Assembly: GCA_964570665.1 (NCBI GenBank)
Contig: CAZMZH010000010.1
Span: 62,001 to 126,000 of the forward strand
Length of the DNA: 64,000 nt
From: JAJDAT01 sp964570665
GTDB taxonomy: Bacteria > Nitrospinota > Nitrospinia > Nitrospinales > JAJDAT01
Direction of reading: 5' to 3'
Shown here: positions 42,129-50,087 of the stretch, piece by piece
How positions within the stretch are numbered: position 1 is the stretch's first letter
Layout of the letters: each line of letters starts with the position of its first letter
Position numbers and translations under genes: made by a program
The notes under the pieces: generated by a model
Databases searched by the model: none
Told to the model about the DNA's origin: nothing
What the model saw: the letters and a program-made list of their open reading frames with translations, nothing else

Positions 42129-44837
42129 ATGCACAATATTTATAAAACCAATAGAACATTTTCTCAAGGCTATGTTGACAATATTAGACATAGGATTGAA
42201 GAAATAATACAGCCGGCAGATTTTACCCCTTCCCAAGAAATTGATCCCCAAAAGTTTTATCTCGAATTCAAAAATAGAATTTTAAACATCGTTCACGGTG
42301 AAATTGAAGATTTAAAAGATGAGTTGGCCAAAACCGATAATAGCCATCTTATTTTATTAAAGTTCACCGCATTAGTAGACGCTTCGCTGAACGCCGCTTT
42401 TAAATCGGCTGTATGGCTAGCTAACCGGCTTAATGGAACTGAAATCGCTCTCCAAGATATCCCAATATCAATTGCAGGTTGCGGCGGTTACGGTCGAGAG
42501 GAAATGTATTTTCGCTCCGACGTAGATGTTTTGATAATTACTCGGACCACATCCGATGAAACAATAAATCAGTTTGTTCCTAAAGTTTTACAAAATTTTG
42601 AATATATTTTTATTCACCAAGGAATTTTTAAAACCAAAACTCATATTATTCAAAATGAAGAAGGATCTGATTTTGAATTTGATTTTTCGAATCCTGCCTG
42701 GCTTTGTTCAATCATTGATTGTCGACTCGTAAGCGGTAATTTTTTGTCGTTTAGCGAATTTAAAAGCGCCGTTAAAACGGCTGTTTTGCTTAATAAAGCC
42801 CCTATTTTAGATTACTGCAAATCTCATGCGAGTTACTATGAAGTTCAAAATACGGTTTTTTCTCAAGAGCCGGACGTTAAGGTAGAGCTTACTCGATTGT
42901 ATTGGGCTCTTTTTCAGGAAAAAACGTTAAATAATTTAGACAAGGCTAATCAGTTCGAATTATTACAAGAGTTATATGATAAGGGAAAATTAGGAGAAAC
43001 CGCTTACAAAAATATGCAAAATGGCCTTAATTTTTTGGCTAAAACTAGGCTGTTTCTCCATTCGCTTCAACAAAGCGCGTTAAGAGACGTTTTGAGTTTT
43101 GAAGTAAGAGAGCAGGTTGCTAAATCCATGGGGTTAGAGCTATTTGCCTTTTACAAAAACTATTTTTACAATGCCGCTTACCCCTTAAAAAAACATAGCC
43201 GTAATTTATTTTCAGAAGCTATAAAGTTTGACCCCAAAAAAATTAAAACGTTAAACGAAAATTTAGGAGTCAACGCGGAAGGCCAAATTATTTTCACAAG
43301 GAACGGTGAAACAAAATTAGAAAATAATCCCAATCTGATTTTTCAAATCTTAAGTTACGTAGCACGTGATAATTATAACATTTCTTATCCTGTTATTCGG
43401 GCGATTGAGCAAAATGTCGATCAGTTTTCCCCTCTTTTTTTTAGAGGAAAGATAAAGAAGCAAGCCCAAGAAGGTTTCAAAAACGTTATTCGTGGAAAGC
43501 ATTTTGCCAAAGCGTTAAGGTTGTTTCATGAATTTGGTCTGCTGCAAAATTTCTTTATCCCAGAGTTTAAAGCTCTCTGTGGCCTTCTTCAAGATATCTA
43601 TGTTCATAAATTTCCCACAGATATTCATATCTTAGCGGCATTAGATCAATTAAATGGTTTAGAGAATGCCCACGATGCAGATCCCTTTTTATCCGATCTT
43701 TACCATTCGGTAAAAGATAAACAGACCCTTAGATTATCGGTTTTGCTTCATGATATTGGAAAAGGAGTTAAAGAACCTGGACAGAATGAAGAAATTGTCG
43801 GATCCCGACTTATTCCAGGAATTTTAAATAACCTGGGGTATTGGAATGTAAAAACAGTCGAAAATGTTGCGTTTCTAGTTGAGAGACATTTAACGATGCG
43901 GGATTTAATGTTTTTGGATCCTGAGGACGACGACACATACGAAATGGTTTGGGATTTAGTGGGGCATGATAAAGAACGCCTAAAAATGCTGATTTTATTG
44001 ACCTACTCGGATCGTGGCGGCACAAAGATGAAAATGTCAGCTTCCCAAATTGACCAATTAAAAAACTTCTACCAGTTCACTTTACATCACAAGAAAAAAC
44101 GCGCGGTTTCTAATGCTGTCAAATTAGATTTTATGAAGCTAATCCGTTTGCCTCGGGATTTACAAACCCAATTGGAAATTTACAATGAGTTTTTAAATTC
44201 AAAAAATTCTTTCGCCGTGGAGATGATGTTTTCTCCTGGAGAATCGTCTGATTTAGTTGTTTGTACTCAAGATCGAACAGGTATTTTATTAGACATAGCC
44301 GCAGTTTTGTATTTCAACCAAATCAGTATCACGGAAGCGAGTATACATACAAAAGGCGGGAAGGCTTTTGATGTTTTTAAAATTCGAACCGCTTCTGGAG
44401 ATCCAATTGAATTTTCAAATTTCTTTTTCTTACAGAAGCAAATCAAAGAAGAGCTTCAAAAAGTTGTTCTTGAACGAAAATCGTTGAATTCTCTTTATAA
44501 GGGCAGAGTCGTAACGCCTATTGACCAATCAAAGTCGGTGAATTACAAAAAAACAAAAGTTAAGATTATTGGTCGTGCCGTAAAAGTGGAATCTAAAGAT
44601 ATTGTTGGGGCGTTTATGATGGAGTCCAAGGTTTTCGCCGAATGGAATTTAGAAATTCAGCGCGCAGTGTTACATGCGCATAACGGTACCGCGTCTAATA
44701 TCATTTACGTACGAGAAGAAGATGTAGAAAAGATTTTAATGAAAGAAGATCTATTTAAAAGTTCGATAAACGAAGCGTTGATGAAGTTGGAAAGACCGCA
44801 ATCCATTTTAGAAGAAGAGTTTATTGAAACTCATTAA
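42129..44837 (+). CDS. glnD: [protein-PII] uridylyltransferase / uridylyl-removing enzyme
   Basis: Sensor of glutamine that adds UMP to PII or removes it and so controls nitrogen assimilation. The 902-residue length suits GlnD. The nucleotidyltransferase domain has ISIAGCGGYGREEMYFRSDVDVLII (in parts, ~residues 113-137, GG...R...SDxD). The HD domain has LRLSVLLHDIGKGVKEPG (~residue 533-550) and VERHLTMRDLMF (~residue 585). Two C-terminal ACT domains begin at ~705 (LVVCTQDRTGILLDIAAVL) and ~815. PII and glnA are not in the window. The start ATG lies 15 bp after GGAGATCGG. Confidence 0.94.
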   Translation: MHNIYKTNRTFSQGYVDNIRHRIEEIIQPADFTPSQEIDPQKFYLEFKNRILNIVHGEIEDLKDELAKTDNSHLILLKFTALVDASLNAAFKSAVWLANRLNGTEIALQDIPISIAGCGGYGREEMYFRSDVDVLIITRTTSDETINQFVPKVLQNFEYIFIHQGIFKTKTHIIQNEEGSDFEFDFSNPAWLCSIIDCRLVSGNFLSFSEFKSAVKTAVLLNKAPILDYCKSHASYYEVQNTVFSQEPDVKVELTRLYWALFQEKTLNNLDKANQFELLQELYDKGKLGETAYKNMQNGLNFLAKTRLFLHSLQQSALRDVLSFEVREQVAKSMGLELFAFYKNYFYNAAYPLKKHSRNLFSEAIKFDPKKIKTLNENLGVNAEGQIIFTRNGETKLENNPNLIFQILSYVARDNYNISYPVIRAIEQNVDQFSPLFFRGKIKKQAQEGFKNVIRGKHFAKALRLFHEFGLLQNFFIPEFKALCGLLQDIYVHKFPTDIHILAALDQLNGLENAHDADPFLSDLYHSVKDKQTLRLSVLLHDIGKGVKEPGQNEEIVGSRLIPGILNNLGYWNVKTVENVAFLVERHLTMRDLMFLDPEDDDTYEMVWDLVGHDKERLKMLILLTYSDRGGTKMKMSASQIDQLKNFYQFTLHHKKKRAVSNAVKLDFMKLIRLPRDLQTQLEIYNEFLNSKNSFAVEMMFSPGESSDLVVCTQDRTGILLDIAAVLYFNQISITEASIHTKGGKAFDVFKIRTASGDPIEFSNFFFLQKQIKEELQKVVLERKSLNSLYKGRVVTPIDQSKSVNYKKTKVKIIGRAVKVESKDIVGAFMMESKVFAEWNLEIQRAVLHAHNGTASNIIYVREEDVEKILMKEDLFKSSINEALMKLERPQSILEEEFIETH

Positions 44838-44942
44838 AGTCTCCCTGCCTCATTTCTTTTTTATTAAAATTTTTTAATTCAAACTTAATGGAATTTTAAT
44901 CCCAAAGTAATATAGTGATTATAGTCATTTTCTCCTCCTCCA

Positions 44943-44979
44943 TGGGCAGAAGATCGATACCGGGTCGGTCTTCTGCCCA
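44943..44979. terminator. hairpin downstream of glnD
   Basis: TGGGCAGAAGA and TCTTCTGCCCA form a perfect 11-bp stem around a 15-base loop, followed by TTTT. It lies ~105 bp after the glnD stop. Confidence 0.6.
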
Positions 44980-45128
44980 TTTTGGAATCCCCTCCTTCTC
45001 CTAAGTCCTTCTTTTTTAAACAAATATAAGATTAATTCTTAGCCTGTTAGTCATAGGTTAGTAGCGGTCTGTTCTTTTTTAAGGCCAATAATATGCTATA
45101 ATTTACCTTTCCCCGGCATAATTCCGGT

Positions 45129-45233
45129 TTAAGGGAACCTCTAAAACTGCTATTGGCCGCGAGCCTCCCTTTTAAATAAAGGGCGAGCGAGTAGCCGTAA
45201 ATTAAAATTTTGAATTATTAGAGATATCCTTAA
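45129..45233. mobile_element. MITE-like element, copy 2
   Basis: Second copy of the element at 4705-4810, in the same orientation, 105 bp long. It begins TTAAGGGAACCTCTAA and ends TTAGAGATATCCTTAA; the ends pair at 13 of 16 positions. The central part GCGAGC-TCCC...GGGCGAGCGAGT is shared with copy 1. It lies just before the STI1-like gene and separates it from glnD. Confidence 0.7.
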
Positions 45234-45259
45234 TTTCTTTAAAAATTGACTTTTAGAAG

Positions 45260-45799
45260 ATGAAACTCTTTGTTAGAAAATGGATTTGTCTTGCTTGGGT
45301 AGGCGTTCTAGTTGCTTTTTTATTAGACAGTTCTGCGTTTGCCGGAAAGTTAAGCCGAATTCGCCTTAACGACGGTAGTTCTATCCAGGCCGAGGTGATG
45401 TCATTTTCTAATGGCATTTATGTTCTTAATTCTCCGTCGCTCGGAACATTTGAGTTATCGGAGGGTAAAATAACTTCAATCCAAATGCCGGGTAGAAACG
45501 GGTCCAATAGAAATTCGCAGTCCGATTTTTCAAGCGATGATCGGAGTTCTCCAACGGTTTCTTCTTCCAACGTAAATTCGCAAGTATCGCAATTCCGGAA
45601 TCAGTTGACGCAAGACCCCGAAACAATGCAGATGATTCAGAATCTTCAAAACGATCCTTCCGTAAAACAAATCTTGGACGATAAAGAATTGATGCAAGCT
45701 ATTAATGGCCAAGATTTAGGCGTAGTGGCCAAGGACCCTAAAATTAAATCTTTTGCTAATAGCGAAGCTTTTCAGGCTATTTTAGAAAAGTCGCGCTAG
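45260..45799 (+). CDS. exported protein with STI1-like DP repeats
   Basis: A 179-residue secreted protein. The N-terminus is a clear signal peptide (positive start, LAWVGVLVAFLLDSSAFAG with cleavage after AFA, ~residue 28). A small beta-type domain follows (KLSRIRLNDGSSIQAEVMSF..., residues 30-75), then a Ser/Asn-rich linker, and a C-terminal helical domain TQDPETMQMIQNLQNDPSVKQILDD...LMQAINGQDLGVVAKDPKIKSFA (in parts). The DPxxMQ...NDPxV...L.DP.L..AI pattern is that of STI1/HOP DP domains, rare in exported bacterial proteins. The role is unknown. A 44-bp gap separates it from orn, so co-transcription is likely. Confidence 0.75.
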   Translation: MKLFVRKWICLAWVGVLVAFLLDSSAFAGKLSRIRLNDGSSIQAEVMSFSNGIYVLNSPSLGTFELSEGKITSIQMPGRNGSNRNSQSDFSSDDRSSPTVSSSNVNSQVSQFRNQLTQDPETMQMIQNLQNDPSVKQILDDKELMQAINGQDLGVVAKDPKIKSFANSEAFQAILEKSR

Positions 45800-45843
45800 G
45801 TAAATGGTTCATATCCTGATTTAGTTAATAAAGAAATTTTCCT

Positions 45844-46428
45844 ATGAGTTTAAGAAACCCAAAAAATTTAATCTGGTTAGATTTAGAAATGACAGGGCTT
45901 AATGTCGAAAAAGAAGCCATCATTGAAATTGCGACCATTGCTACAGATAAAGAATTGAATATTTTAGAGGAAGGCCCTTGCTTGGTGGTTCATCAAGACG
46001 ACGACCTATTGGATAGGATGGACGATTGGAATAAGAAGCACCACGGAGCTTCGGGTTTGATAGAAAAAGTAAAAAACTCCCAAGTTTCTGCTGAAGATGC
46101 AGAATCGCAAACCCTTGAGTTTGTGAAAAAATATGGTATTGAAAATCAAACGCTGCTTTGCGGCAATACAATAGGGCACGATAGAAAATTTTTACTTAAA
46201 TACATGAAGAAGCTACACAACTTTTTCCATTATAGAAGCGTAGATGTCACTTCCGTTAAGGAACTTATATTGCGCTGGTATCCCAAGGGACCCAAATTAC
46301 CTAAGAAAAATGAAGCTCATCAAGCGTTGATCGATATCAGAGAATCGATCGACGAATTAAAATTTTATAGAGAGCATTACTTCGTTTCTTCAAACGGGGC
46401 AAGTAATAACTCTCCGGAAGAGTCGTAA
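45844..46428 (+). CDS. orn: oligoribonuclease
   Basis: DEDDh-family 3'-5' exoribonuclease that degrades 2-5-nucleotide RNAs, including pGpG from cyclic di-GMP turnover. The 194-residue protein shows WLDLEMTGLN (catalytic Asp and Glu, residues ~11-14), CGNTIGHDRKFLLKYM (~residue 113, Asp), YRSVDVTSVKELILRWYP (~residue 133) and HQALIDIRESIDELKFYR (~residue 161, His and Asp). The four acidic residues and the His are all present. The small membrane-anchored protein gene begins 2 bp downstream. Confidence 0.95.
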   Translation: MSLRNPKNLIWLDLEMTGLNVEKEAIIEIATIATDKELNILEEGPCLVVHQDDDLLDRMDDWNKKHHGASGLIEKVKNSQVSAEDAESQTLEFVKKYGIENQTLLCGNTIGHDRKFLLKYMKKLHNFFHYRSVDVTSVKELILRWYPKGPKLPKKNEAHQALIDIRESIDELKFYREHYFVSSNGASNNSPEES

Positions 46429-46430
46429 TC

Positions 46431-46697
46431 ATGAAAAAAGGGGTTTGGCTAGGACTTGGATTTGTAGCGTTTATGGCGTTCACTACTTATTCGTTATTGA
46501 CGGGCGCCAAATACGAATGCGAAGTTTGCATTTTATATAACGATATTAAAGTGTGCCAAAAAGTAAATGGAATGGAAAAGATGGATACCATACAAATGGG
46601 AATTAGCACCGCATGTGGCGGCGCGGCAAATGGGCGAACCGAAACAATTGATTGCGGTCAAACTCCTCCCACCAGTGTTGTTTGCAAAGAGATTTAA
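46431..46697 (+). CDS. small Cys-rich membrane-anchored protein
   Basis: An 88-residue protein with one N-terminal hydrophobic segment (residues ~4-24) as signal anchor or uncleaved signal. The following ~60 residues hold six cysteines (CEVC, KVC, TACGG, IDC, VVC), so disulfides or a metal site in the periplasm are likely. I do not recognise the family. It starts 2 bp after the orn stop codon and is probably translated from the same mRNA. Confidence 0.65.
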   Translation: MKKGVWLGLGFVAFMAFTTYSLLTGAKYECEVCILYNDIKVCQKVNGMEKMDTIQMGISTACGGAANGRTETIDCGQTPPTSVVCKEI

Positions 46698-46839
46698 TTT
46701 TAAGCTAAATATCGCCAATCTGATTGTTCCGACATTTTAAAAGTGTAAGGAATATGAAAACTATCCGACAAATATTTCGAATTAAAAATCGATGAAGTTA
46801 TGGGCAAGTTAATTGTAGAACTAGAGTCATACAGACCCT

Positions 46840-46992
46840 TTCGCGAGTTATCCCGAGCCCCTGACTGGCTTCGCCCGTTGATTAATTAAGGAACAGGAAT
46901 TACAAAGTCCCCGCTGCACGTCATTCCGACCGAAGTGGAGGAATCTAGGTTTTTATACCGAAGAAGCTTGCCGAAGAATCATGGTGAGCCAG
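46840..46992. repeat. dispersed GTCATTCC-type repeat block before msrP
   Basis: Contains CTGCACGTCATTCCGACC...GTGGAGGAATCTAGG and, upstream, a CCCGAGCCCCTGACTGGC stretch that recurs at 59.1 kb. The block extends to about 47035 through AGCCTGTCCTGAAGCG...GGAAACCACGACCAC, related to 62.2 kb. It shows that the open frame upstream of 47044 is repeat, not gene. Confidence 0.6.
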
Positions 46993-47043
46993 CCTGTCCT
47001 GAAGCGCTCGAAGGAAACCACGACCACACCTAGAAAAAATGCA

Positions 47044-48012
47044 ATGGCTAATATAAAAATTCCAAAAGGCTGGGAAGTATCTGAAAACGAAACGACGCCC
47101 GAATCGGTTTTCATGGACCGCAGAAAGTTCCTCAAAGGGACGGGCACAATCGCTTTATTTTCCGCTCTTAATTGGGCCGGTTGCGCGCCTTCTGTCAAGA
47201 GCGGAGAACCGTCAACTCCAGTTCCTACCTCCGATGCAGAAAAAGCCATATACCCGGCCAAGTTGGATAATTCCTATACGGTGAACGGTCCAATAGCTCT
47301 AGAAAAAATTGCCGCAAGCTACAATAATTTTTACGAGTTTTCTTCGGATAAAGAAGGTCCACGCTATAACGCGCAGATTTTAAAAACCAAACCATGGAAA
47401 TTGGAAATAAAAGGTCATGTAGATAGTCCAGGCGTTTATGATATGGACGATTTATTTAAATCGATGCCCATGGAAGAAAGAATCTATCGGCTTCGCTGTG
47501 TTGAAGCTTGGTCGATGTTAGTTCCATGGACGGGTTTCCCTTTAAAAGCTCTTATCGATAAAGTAAAACCAAAATCGTCAGCCACCCATGTAGCGTTTAC
47601 CACCTTCTATCGACCATTTTCAGCTACCGGCCAATTGAAGTTTTGGTACCCATGGGCTTATACGGAAGGTTTACGGATTGAAGAAGCTATGAATAAACTA
47701 ACTTTCATGGCTGTAGGGATTTATGGGCACCCGCTTCCAAAGCAACATGGCGCTCCAATTCGGTTGGTCGTTCCTTGGAAATACGGATACAAGAGCGCCA
47801 AATCGATAGAGACGATTGAGTTTTTAGATTACCAACCCCCGACTTTTTGGACGACCGCCCAAGGATTGGAATATACTTTTGAAGCAAACGTCAATCCAGG
47901 CGTTCCGCATCCCCGTTGGTCGCAATCGCGCGAAAAAATTATTGGCACCGAAGAAGAACGTCTAACCCAAATCCACAACGGGTACGGACGCCACGTCGCC
48001 CAGTTGTATTGA
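47044..48012 (+). CDS. msrP: protein-methionine-sulfoxide reductase catalytic subunit
   Basis: Molybdopterin-dependent periplasmic reductase that repairs oxidised methionines. I start it at 47044 because the frame upstream is dispersed repeat and because MANIKIPKGWEVSENETTPE aligns with the family N-terminus before the Tat signal ESVFMDRRKFLKGTGTIALF (twin Arg at ~26-27). Key features are the conserved Cys in YRLRCVEAWSMLVPWTGF (~residue 144-160), WYPWAYTEGLRIEEAMN (in parts, ~residue 199), and GAPIRLVVPWKYGYKS (~residue 240). The length of 322 residues is normal. The usual haem-membrane partner MsrQ does not follow. Confidence 0.92.
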   Translation: MANIKIPKGWEVSENETTPESVFMDRRKFLKGTGTIALFSALNWAGCAPSVKSGEPSTPVPTSDAEKAIYPAKLDNSYTVNGPIALEKIAASYNNFYEFSSDKEGPRYNAQILKTKPWKLEIKGHVDSPGVYDMDDLFKSMPMEERIYRLRCVEAWSMLVPWTGFPLKALIDKVKPKSSATHVAFTTFYRPFSATGQLKFWYPWAYTEGLRIEEAMNKLTFMAVGIYGHPLPKQHGAPIRLVVPWKYGYKSAKSIETIEFLDYQPPTFWTTAQGLEYTFEANVNPGVPHPRWSQSREKIIGTEEERLTQIHNGYGRHVAQLY

Positions 48013-48067
48013 TCGAATATTTGTCACACTGACCGGTAGATCTGCTTGCGTATAAATTGTCAAGGTA

Positions 48068-48300
48068 GGGCTACAAAGTCCCTCTCGCGCGTCATCCCGA
48101 GCTCCGTCGAGGGATCTCGTTTTTAATACCGGTTAGGAGGCTCTCGGACCGCGACATCCTTTGTTTTTAGTATTGGAGAGTTATTGCTGAACTAAAATAA
48201 GCCTGAATTCAACACAGCTCCTACTGCACGTCATCCAGAAGCGGTTTTCCTTTGATGAGCTTGTGCTGAGCGTAGCCGAAGTAGTGAAGGATCTCGCCCC
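48068..48300. repeat. two dispersed GTCATCC-type repeats between msrP and ROK gene
   Basis: Copies at 48068-48135 (GCGCGTCATCCCGAGC...GAGGGATCTCG) and 48217-48300 (GCACGTCATCCAGAAGC...GTGAAGGATCTCGCC). They fill most of the 386-bp gap 48013-48398. No gene is seen. Confidence 0.6.
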
Positions 48301-48398
48301 GCCTCAATAAAATCACTACCTTTAATTTCCCCTCGTCTTGTATATTAGTAAAACGTTTTTTATCTTATCAACCAACCGCTTTTTAGAAGTCAAATCAT

Positions 48399-49301
48399 AT
48401 GCAAGGCGACCCAAATCCCCCAACCATTATAGAGTGCTTCGATATCGGCGGTACAAACATCCGAGGAGCGTTAATAGAAGATGGAAAAATAAAAGGCTCG
48501 GTTTGCTTTGAATCCTCGCAAAGAAATGACCCCGAAGCGCTGACCCAGCAAATTAAAAATATTTCAAAAATCATACGCGCCAGAGAAACTGATTTAGACG
48601 TCGAAAAAATAAAAGCGGTGTCGATAGGAGTTCCCGGACCCGTCGAAGGCGATATCATGTACGGTTCTGAACCCTTAGAAATTGAAGAGCGCGTAAACTT
48701 TCCCTATCGTCTAAAAGACTATTTTAAGATTCCAGTTCTGCTTGAAAATGATATGAACATGGCGGTGAACGCGGAATTGGCCATGGGAGTTGGGAAAAAA
48801 ATCAAAAACTTTTGCCTGGTAACGATTAGCACTGGGATTGGTGTTGGTCTGGTAGTCGACGGCCAAATATATAATAGGAGGACGGAAATAGGACATTCCG
48901 TTATTGAAAAAGATTTGAAGGCCGCCAATCCATGCCAGGGCCATGTCGGATGTTGGGGAGCGCATGCCTCGGGGCAAGGGATTGAAAAAACGCTAGAGAA
49001 ATTAGGATTTAATATCGAAGTTGCGCAAATGTTCGATGACCCGGCTCATGCAAGTTTAGTAGAACGAGTGAAAGACTATAACGCACACGGATTTGGAATT
49101 TTAGTAAACGCTTACGACCCGGAAAAAATTGTGATAATGGGATCGGTTGGAATCAAACAGTTTGACCGCATCATTCCAGATAAGAAGAGTGTCGCCAAGT
49201 ACACCCTCGTCCAAACCATCCCCGATATAGAACCCACCCTGATCGGGGGAGATATTGGTTTGTATGGCGCCTACTATAGAGCCTTGAAATTGCCACTCTG
49301 A
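48399..49301 (+). CDS. ROK family sugar kinase/glucokinase
   Basis: ATP-dependent sugar kinase of the ROK family. The 300-residue product has the N-terminal phosphate loop FDIGGTNIRGALIEDG (~residue 11), SIGVPGPVEGD (~residue 75), LLENDMNMAVNAELAMGVG (~residue 110, catalytic Asp) and STGIGVGLVVDGQIY (~residue 145). The zinc-site segment is changed: it reads GHSVIEKD...NPCQGHVGCWGAHASG, with the spacing CxGHxGC rather than CxCGxxGC, so one ligand may be His. Substrate (glucose, ManNAc or other) is not evident. It is flanked by dispersed repeats. Confidence 0.85.
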   Translation: MQGDPNPPTIIECFDIGGTNIRGALIEDGKIKGSVCFESSQRNDPEALTQQIKNISKIIRARETDLDVEKIKAVSIGVPGPVEGDIMYGSEPLEIEERVNFPYRLKDYFKIPVLLENDMNMAVNAELAMGVGKKIKNFCLVTISTGIGVGLVVDGQIYNRRTEIGHSVIEKDLKAANPCQGHVGCWGAHASGQGIEKTLEKLGFNIEVAQMFDDPAHASLVERVKDYNAHGFGILVNAYDPEKIVIMGSVGIKQFDRIIPDKKSVAKYTLVQTIPDIEPTLIGGDIGLYGAYYRALKLPL

Positions 49302-49455
49302 GCGTTTGCTTGTTAATTGGAAGAAGAGCTAGAGTTGCAGTTTCCCTGGGCGAAGCCGAAGGACACTTCATCCTTGGGCTCTAGGCGTGAGTAGCAAAAG
49401 ATTTAAAAATAGGAGATTTTTAAGGTGATGTTTTAATGAGGAGCTATCAAAATGC

Positions 49456-49824
49456 TCACTCATTCTTTTCTTTTTTTTCTTTATTTGTCTGAACAACTTG
49501 GGCTTTGATTTCTTTGAGTGTATTAGCGGCTTCTTTAAAGAAGTGCCTGTCGCCATGAAAAGCGATGTACGTGACCAGTTCCCTTATATCTAAAACTTCG
49601 TCCAAGAAATCATGGAATGAGACATCTTCCTTATCGACATACCAATCTTTAGAAATCTCAAAAATATTTGTCATTTCATCAAGTAGAAGGACGTCGGGGG
49701 CGGATGCATCTGTCTCCCATTGTTCAATTCTTGACGGGTCGCCTAAGCCAAGCAATATTGCGAACTCTTCCCTAGACATACAAGCCTTTTCGCGATGTTT
49801 AAGAATTTTTTCCCCTAATGTCAT
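49456..49824 (-). CDS. XRE-family helix-turn-helix protein
   Basis: A 122-residue DNA-binding protein. Residues ~4-60 form a Cro/C1-type HTH: LGEKILKHREKACMSREEFA, then LGLGDPSRIEQWETD and PDVLLLDEMTNIFEIS. The C-terminal half is helical and acidic/basic (FHDFLDEVLDIRELVTYIAFHGD), suited to dimerisation or sensing, and the end is Lys/Glu-rich. The target is unknown; it stands between repeat elements and divergent from nothing obvious. A protein of this size with no partner toxin is more likely a regulator than an antitoxin. Confidence 0.75.
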   Translation of the reverse strand: MTLGEKILKHREKACMSREEFAILLGLGDPSRIEQWETDASAPDVLLLDEMTNIFEISKDWYVDKEDVSFHDFLDEVLDIRELVTYIAFHGDRHFFKEAANTLKEIKAQVVQTNKEKKEKNE

Positions 49825-49937
49825 GGATCGCTACCAAATAAAATAGATGAGATATTTTATCAGAACTTACCGGACGGCGGGATAATATTTTCAAGTGGTG
49901 TAAATCTTTTAGAGGCGACTCTTCGACAGGTCCTAAG

Positions 49938-50005
49938 AAACTAGAGTGGAAATATTTATTAAATCGAGGCGAGATCTTTCGGCTCCGCTCAAGATGACAT
50001 GCGGT
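49938..50005. repeat. dispersed repeat, inverted copy
   Basis: GAGGCGAGATCTTTCGGCTC...CAAGATGACATGCGG is the reverse orientation of the copy at 59150-59200 (GTCATCTTGAGCGAAGCCGAAAGATC). It fills the gap between the XRE and radical SAM genes. Confidence 0.6.
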
Positions 50006-50087
50006 GGCGACTCCACTGAATGAATGCTAACTTTAGTTTAGCGGTTGTTCTATAAGCTAGTTCCTCAATCAGAACGTAGCTTGAAAA

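Noticed and set aside
49368..49556. Minus-strand 62-codon frame overlapping the XRE gene
   Set aside because: Out-of-frame shadow over the Lys-rich 3' end of the XRE gene.
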